Shown: positions 59,501 to 64,000 of the stretch, piece by piece
Layout: every line of letters starts with the position of its first letter
Numbering within the stretch: the stretch's first letter is position 1
Assembly: GCF_003934285.1 (NCBI RefSeq)
Contig: NZ_RQWJ01000003.1
Coordinates: forward strand, 372,001-436,000
Direction of reading: 5' to 3'
From: Brevundimonas fluminis
GTDB taxonomy: Bacteria; Pseudomonadota; Alphaproteobacteria; Caulobacterales; Caulobacteraceae
DNA: 64,000 nucleotides
Program-made: the position numbers and the translations under genes
Notes under the pieces: model-generated
Databases searched by the model: none
Told to the model about the DNA's origin: nothing
What the model saw: only the letters and a program-made list of their open reading frames with translations

Positions 59501-59520
59501 GGCCACAAAGCCTTGTGGCC
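59501..59520 (+). terminator. Hairpin between ftsA and the TonB-dependent receptor
   Basis: A perfect stem GGCCACAA / TTGTGGCC with loop AGCC, 115 bases after ftsA and 94 bases before the receptor start. A moderately T-rich run (GGGGTCTTTGC) follows. It may terminate ftsA transcription or act in the receptor leader. Confidence 0.5.
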
Positions 59521-59614
59521 GGGGTCTTTGCTGCTAGCGTGCACGGTGGGGACGCAGCCTGTGGGAGCGGGCCCTGCGTCGTTGCACACCTTATTTCTGA
59601 TTGGGGCCAGACAC

Positions 59615-62600
59615 ATGCTGTTGAAGCGCAAGCATCTCTTCGGAACTACCATCCTCGCCGGGGTCATGGCGGCCGCCGCCGCTCCGGCCTTCGCGCAGGA
59701 GGCTCCGGCTCAGGATCCGCAGACCACCGAGGTCGAGGAAATCGTCGTCACCGGCTCGCGCATCCGTCGCGATCCGGCCAACGCGCCGGCCCCTCTGATC
59801 CAGGTTCAGCGCGAGCAACTGCTGGATACCGGTCTGGCCACCGTGGTGGACTATCTGGCCACCATCCCGGCCCTGTCGAACTCGCTGGTTCCTTCGGACA
59901 CCACCGGCTCCAACCTGAACGACGGCGGCCTCGAGTTCGCCAACCTGCGCTCGCTGGGCTCGGGCCGCACCCTGACGCTGGTCGACGGTCGTCGCCACGT
60001 GGGTTCGCAGGCCGGCGTCCTGGCCGTCGACGTGTCGGTCATTCCGCGTCTGCTGATCGAGAACATCGAGATCATCACCGGCGGCGCCTCGTCGGTTTAC
60101 GGCGCCGACGCCGTATCGGGCGTGGTCAACTACGTCCTGCGCAAGGACTTCGAAGGTCTCGAGATCGACGCCAACTACGGCCAGCTGGTCCAGGGCGGCG
60201 CGGCCGATTCGCGCCGCATCTCGGCCCTGGTCGGCGTCAACCTGCTGGACGACCGCCTCAATCTCTATGCGCACGCCGAGTACGAGCGGAGCGAGGAGGT
60301 GTACGGCGAACACATGAACCACCTGCGCGACGGGCGCATCCGTCTGGGCATCGACGCGGACCCGACGAACGCCGCGATCGGTCCGGCCACGGACGGCTTC
60401 CTGGACATCGGTCAGTTCTATGACGCCCGCCGTCTGGATCGCCCGGTGTGGGGTTCGACCACCCTGGCCAACATGCAGCGCCCGAGCCGGACGACCGATC
60501 CGGACGTGCCGTTCGGCAACTGCCCGGCCCAGTCGAGCTCGGCCAACTGCTTCGCCGTGGCCCCGGGCTACACCTACTGGTACGACGGCACGACGGCCCG
60601 TCTGGCCGACTTCGGCCAGCGGATCGGCACCACCGGCCTGAACCGTCCGTGGAACATCGGCGGGGACGGGGAGACGGCGAACCTCACGAGCTTCAACCAG
60701 AGGTCCTACTTCCCGTTCCAGGAGTCGCAGCGCTATCAGGTCGGCGCCAACTTCGACGTCACCGAAGACGTGCGCCTGTCGCTGGAGGCCAAGTACACCA
60801 CCGAGGACGCCTTCGACGTCGGCCAGAAGTCCTTCTGGGACATCTTCGTCACGAACCTATTCACCGGTCCGACCAGCCCCGGCATCATCCAGGGCACCGC
60901 GACGTTCACCACCCGGCTGGACAACGCCTTCCTGCCGGCCAACGTGGCCGCAGCCATCGCCGCGAACACGTTCCAGGCTTACGGCCCGCCGACCACCACC
61001 TCCGACGGCGCTCCGACCGTCATCCGCACGGGTCAGATCGCCAACCACCGCGGCTTCGGCATCGACCGAAACCAGACCAACAACCGCGAGATCACCCGGT
61101 ACGTCGCGGCGCTGGACGGCGGCATGGACCGTCTGGCCTTCATCGACAACTTCAACTGGAGCTTCTCGTACGTCTACGGCGAGATGAACAACGTCAACCG
61201 TGAGGTGGGCCCCGACGCCATCCGCTTCGGTCACGCGATGGATTCCGTGGTGGACACCGCCGGCATCGTAAACGGTCGCCCGGGCGAGATCGTCTGCCGC
61301 GTGCAGCTGATCGACGCCATGGGCCTTCCGGTCGCCGAGCAGAATCCGAACACGACGACCACGGTCTACACGGACCCCGGCACGAACCCGGAAGTGGCCG
61401 GCTGCGTGCCGCTGAACGTGTTCGGCGCCGGCAACCAGAGCCCAGAGGCCCTGGAGTACATCACCGCCGCGATCAACGTGCGTGAGACCAACGAGCAGGA
61501 AGCCGCCATCCTGTCCTTCGGCGGCGACCTTTGGGACATGTGGGGCGCCGGCCCGATCGGCTTCGCCCTGGGCGCCGAGTACCGTCGTGAATACACGGAA
61601 GGCATCGGCCGCAGCCGCGACACCGCCGGCCGCGTGCTGCAGCTGAACACCGGCGCCGACTTCCTGCCGGCCGAGTACGACTCGAACGAGTTCTTCGCCG
61701 AGGTGGCCATCCCGCTGCTGCGCGACAGCTGGCTGGGCGAGTACGCCGAACTGTCCGGCTCATTCCGCGCCTTCGACTATTCGAAGGCCGGCTCGGGCGA
61801 CGTGTACGGCGTGAACCTGGTCTATCGTCCGATCCCGGACATCACCTTCAAGACCAGCTTCAACACCTCGTTCCGCGCGCCGAACCTGCAGGAAACGGAC
61901 CGTCCGTTCAGCCAGACCTTCGTCAACGGCTTCGTGGATCCCTGCGACACCCGCGTGATCGCCACGGTGACGGACGCCACGATCAAGGCCAACCGGATCG
62001 CCAACTGCACCACCCTGGCCGCCGCCAAGGGTCTGAGCTACGACTTCGGCCAGACCACGGTGTCCACGGCGGACGACTTCGAGCCCTTCTACTCGTCGGG
62101 CATCGCCTCCTCGCTGGGTCCGAACCCGAACCTGCGTCCGGAGACCGCGGAGTCGTTCACCTTCTCGACGGTGCTGCAGCCCCGGTTCTTCCCGGACCTG
62201 TCGATCATCCTCGACTACTACGAGATCACCATCGAGGACGTGATCATCACCCCGTCCGGCCAGTTCCTGGCCAACGACTGCGTGTCGTCGGGCTCGACCC
62301 CGAACCCGATCACCTGCGCCTTCGTGTTCCGTGAGAACCCGAACGCCAACGTCGATCCGTTCAACAACTTCAAGGTCGGTCGTCCCAACGGCGACCCGGT
62401 CGGCGGCTTCATCCTGGCGGGCATCAATAACGCCAAGCTGGAGACGCGCGGTCTGGACTTCACCATCAACTACCGCCTCGACGCGTATGAAGCGTTCGGC
62501 TGGGACATCGGTACGTTCAACTGGAGCCTCGGCGGCCTGTGGCTGATCGAGCAGAAGAACTTCACCAACCCGGCGGACCCGAACTTCTTCTCGGACTCCA

Positions 62601-62953
62601 CCACGAACGTCTTCTTCCCGCGCACCGAGTTCGTCTCGCGCCTGACCTGGTCGCCGACCGATCGTCTGTCCGTCACCTGGACCGCCGACTGGATGGCCTC
62701 GCAGGACCTGCGCAAGAAGCGGGAACAGGCCGCGGTCAACGACCTGGACATCGATCCGGTGTCGTCCTGGACGACGGGCAACTTCGTGCGGAACGACTTC
62801 TCGGTCCGCTACCAGGTCCGCGACGACCTGACCCTGCGCGCCGGCGTGACCAACGCCTTCGACGCCGAGCCGCCGCCCTACCTGGGCTTCGCCTCGACCT
62901 TCGATCCGTACGGTCGTCGCTTCAACATCGGTCTGAACTATCGCCCCTGGTAA
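59615..62953 (+). CDS. TonB-dependent outer-membrane receptor
   Basis: A 1112-residue outer-membrane transporter. It has a signal peptide (residues 1-28, ending APAFAQ), a plug domain (EEIVVTGSRIRRDPANAPAP, GLATVVDYLATIPALSNSLV, then TLTLVDGRRHVGSQAG and IENIEIITGGASSVYGADAV), and a long beta-barrel ending in the aromatic C-terminus (GRRFNIGLNYRPW). Codon use leans to CGT and GGT, suggesting high expression. Plug text of this type is typical of the Caulobacter/Sphingomonas receptor families for plant oligosaccharides, peptides or iron chelates; the ligand is unknown. It lies between ftsA and ftsZ with a hairpin on each side. Confidence 0.95.
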   Translation: MLLKRKHLFGTTILAGVMAAAAAPAFAQEAPAQDPQTTEVEEIVVTGSRIRRDPANAPAPLIQVQREQLLDTGLATVVDYLATIPALSNSLVPSDTTGSNLNDGGLEFANLRSLGSGRTLTLVDGRRHVGSQAGVLAVDVSVIPRLLIENIEIITGGASSVYGADAVSGVVNYVLRKDFEGLEIDANYGQLVQGGAADSRRISALVGVNLLDDRLNLYAHAEYERSEEVYGEHMNHLRDGRIRLGIDADPTNAAIGPATDGFLDIGQFYDARRLDRPVWGSTTLANMQRPSRTTDPDVPFGNCPAQSSSANCFAVAPGYTYWYDGTTARLADFGQRIGTTGLNRPWNIGGDGETANLTSFNQRSYFPFQESQRYQVGANFDVTEDVRLSLEAKYTTEDAFDVGQKSFWDIFVTNLFTGPTSPGIIQGTATFTTRLDNAFLPANVAAAIAANTFQAYGPPTTTSDGAPTVIRTGQIANHRGFGIDRNQTNNREITRYVAALDGGMDRLAFIDNFNWSFSYVYGEMNNVNREVGPDAIRFGHAMDSVVDTAGIVNGRPGEIVCRVQLIDAMGLPVAEQNPNTTTTVYTDPGTNPEVAGCVPLNVFGAGNQSPEALEYITAAINVRETNEQEAAILSFGGDLWDMWGAGPIGFALGAEYRREYTEGIGRSRDTAGRVLQLNTGADFLPAEYDSNEFFAEVAIPLLRDSWLGEYAELSGSFRAFDYSKAGSGDVYGVNLVYRPIPDITFKTSFNTSFRAPNLQETDRPFSQTFVNGFVDPCDTRVIATVTDATIKANRIANCTTLAAAKGLSYDFGQTTVSTADDFEPFYSSGIASSLGPNPNLRPETAESFTFSTVLQPRFFPDLSIILDYYEITIEDVIITPSGQFLANDCVSSGSTPNPITCAFVFRENPNANVDPFNNFKVGRPNGDPVGGFILAGINNAKLETRGLDFTINYRLDAYEAFGWDIGTFNWSLGGLWLIEQKNFTNPADPNFFSDSTTNVFFPRTEFVSRLTWSPTDRLSVTWTADWMASQDLRKKREQAAVNDLDIDPVSSWTTGNFVRNDFSVRYQVRDDLTLRAGVTNAFDAEPPPYLGFASTFDPYGRRFNIGLNYRPW

Positions 62954-62980
62954 GCGACGGTTCACCGAACAAGAACGGGA

Positions 62981-63009
62981 GGGCGGCTCGCAAGAGCCGC
63001 CCTTTCTCT
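62981..63009 (+). terminator. Rho-independent terminator after the TonB-dependent receptor
   Basis: A perfect GGGCGGCTC / GAGCCGCCC stem with loop GCAA, 28 bases after the stop and followed by TTTCTCTTT. This should stop receptor transcription before ftsZ, so ftsZ needs its own promoter. Confidence 0.85.
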
Positions 63010-63079
63010 TTGCGCGGAAGAAAATCGATCCGTGGGAGCCCCGCTCCGCTTGGCCTTCGGCCGACTCGCGCTAAGGCGG

Positions 63080-63138
63080 GTAACGCCCTGTTAACGGTTC
63101 GGGGTGTTTCCTTAACGCGCTCATAACCAATGCGAATC
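63080..63138 (+). promoter_or_regulatory. Two CtrA-like boxes and a GANTC site upstream of ftsZ
   Basis: GTAA-N7-TTAAC lies at 63080-63095 and TTAA-N7-ATAAC at 63112-63127, each one mismatch from TTAA-N7-TTAAC. GAATC follows at 63134-63138. In Caulobacter crescentus ftsZ is repressed by CtrA and stimulated by CcrM methylation at GANTC, and the combination here points to the same control. Confidence 0.7.
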
Positions 63139-63189
63139 GGCGGGGATCGCTTGGCGGGTCGGGCAGGGTCCTAGAGGTCGGAAATTCAC

Positions 63190-64000
63190 ATGTCGCTGTC
63201 GCTGGTTCGTCCGCAGACCACGGAACTGAAACCCCGCATCGTCGTCTTCGGCGTCGGCGGGGCGGGCGGCAACGCCGTCAACAACATGATCGACGCCGGT
63301 CTGGAGGGCGTGGAGTTCGTGGTCGCGAACACCGACGCCCAGCACCTGGGCTTCGCCAAGACCGACCGCCGCATCCAGCTGGGCGAGACCATCACCCAGG
63401 GTCTGGGCGCGGGCGCCCACCCCGAAGTCGGCATGAACGCCGCCGAGGAATCGGCCGAGGCGATCGCCGGGCACCTGGAAGGCGCCCACATGGTCTTCAT
63501 CACCGCCGGCATGGGCGGCGGCACCGGCACGGGCGCGGCGCCCGTCATCGCCAAGGCGGCGCGTGACCGCGGCATCCTGACCGTCGGCGTGGTGACCAAG
63601 CCCTTCACCTTCGAGGGCCGTCACCGCATGCGTCTGGCCGACGCCGGCATCGCCGAGCTGCAGCGCTACGTCGACACGCTGATCGTCATCCCGAACCAGA
63701 ACCTGTTCCGCGTCGCCAATGAGCGCACGACCTTCGCCGACGCCTTCGGGATGGCCGACCAGGTCCTGCACTCGGGCGTGCGCTCCATCACCGACCTGAT
63801 GATCCTGCCGGGCCTGATCAACCTGGACTTCGCCGACGTGCGCGCGGTCATGTCCGAGATGGGCAAGGCCATGATGGGCACGGGCGAGGCCGAGGGCGAC
63901 GACCGCGCCCTGATGGCGGCCCAGAACGCCATCGCCAACCCGCTGCTGGACGAGACCAGTCTGAAGGGCGCCAAGGCCGTGCTGGTGAACATCACCGGCG
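63190..64000 (+). CDS. ftsZ: Cell division protein FtsZ, N-terminal part (runs off the window)
   Basis: Tubulin-like GTPase that forms the division ring. The first 270 residues are present: [20 protein letters not shown] (nucleotide-binding start), VANTDAQHL, the tubulin signature [16 protein letters not shown], the T5-T7 region with [20 protein letters not shown] and [20 protein letters not shown] (T7 loop with the catalytic Asp). The ATG at 63190 gives the family-typical short start MSLSLVRP. It has its own promoter region after the receptor terminator. Confidence 0.97.
   Translation, partial: MSLSLVRPQTTELKPRIVVFGVGGAGGNAVNNMIDAGLEGVEFVVANTDAQHLGFAKTDRRIQLGETITQGLGAGAHPEVGMNAAEESAEAIAGHLEGAHMVFITAGMGGGTGTGAAPVIAKAARDRGILTVGVVTKPFTFEGRHRMRLADAGIAELQRYVDTLIVIPNQNLFRVANERTTFADAFGMADQVLHSGVRSITDLMILPGLINLDFADVRAVMSEMGKAMMGTGEAEGDDRALMAAQNAIANPLLDETSLKGAKAVLVNITG

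Overview
The window is GC-rich, densely coded alphaproteobacterial chromosome, most likely from Caulobacteraceae and probably a Brevundimonas relative. The evidence is a CcrM-type GANTC adenine methyltransferase, CtrA-like boxes (TTAA-N7-TTAA) combined with GANTC sites in front of ftsZ, ddlB and ccrM, a large TonB-dependent receptor of the kind abundant in this family, an extensin-family lipoprotein, and a division and cell-wall (dcw) gene order typical of alphaproteobacteria. The genus is inferred from protein style; no search was run.

Bases 1-11300 hold the 3' end of rpoD followed by accessory and housekeeping genes: a secreted unknown, an XRE-like regulator, a VOC/DUF1428 cluster divergent from an HxlR regulator, an Mpo1-like protein, a 3D-domain protein, an S1/P1-type nuclease, a TrmJ-like RNA methyltransferase, a trio of very small Arg/Pro-rich genes (two with Cys pairs), and a DUF305 gene that appears frameshifted. 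Bases 11343-13860 look like a small acquired island. It carries a DpnI-family restriction endonuclease (Gm6ATC-specific in known members) with a tightly linked 84-codon partner, the degraded C-terminal end of an MT-A70 adenine methyltransferase, and several phage-like small genes. Bases 13957-27200 contain uvrB, an extensin-like lipoprotein, two O6-alkylguanine methyltransferase genes (one coupled to an Ada-like regulator whose AlkA glycosylase core is missing), a dicarboxylate symporter, two small regulator/membrane-protein operons with visible palindromes, panD, sppA, an amidase and the RNase P RNA gene.

From 27385 the dcw cluster begins with a textbook MraZ operator (four CCCA boxes at exact 10-bp spacing). 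It runs mraZ-rsmH-ftsL-ftsI-murE-murF-mraY-murD-ftsW-murG, almost every gene overlapping the next by a few bases. The cluster is then interrupted by about 15 kb carrying an MscS-type channel, a GT26 glycosyltransferase, smc, two DsbA-like genes, dciA (DUF721), mutY, a glycogen-debranching-type glucosidase with a GT4 glycosyltransferase, and ccrM. It resumes with murC-murB-ddlB-ftsQ-ftsA. A 1112-residue TonB-dependent receptor with its own flanking hairpins then separates ftsA from ftsZ, which is cut by the window edge.

Functionally, the main part of the window couples peptidoglycan precursor synthesis (MurC-G, MraY, Ddl), septal synthesis (FtsI/FtsW) and divisome assembly (FtsL/Q/A/Z) to cell-cycle control. 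The apparent CtrA and CcrM sites in front of ddlB, ftsZ and ccrM suggest that the same master regulators time all three. No CRISPR array, tRNA or rRNA gene, or intact transposase was seen. The most unusual items are the DpnI/MT-A70 remnant island, the split dcw cluster, the receptor between ftsA and ftsZ, and the Ada protein lacking its glycosylase core.
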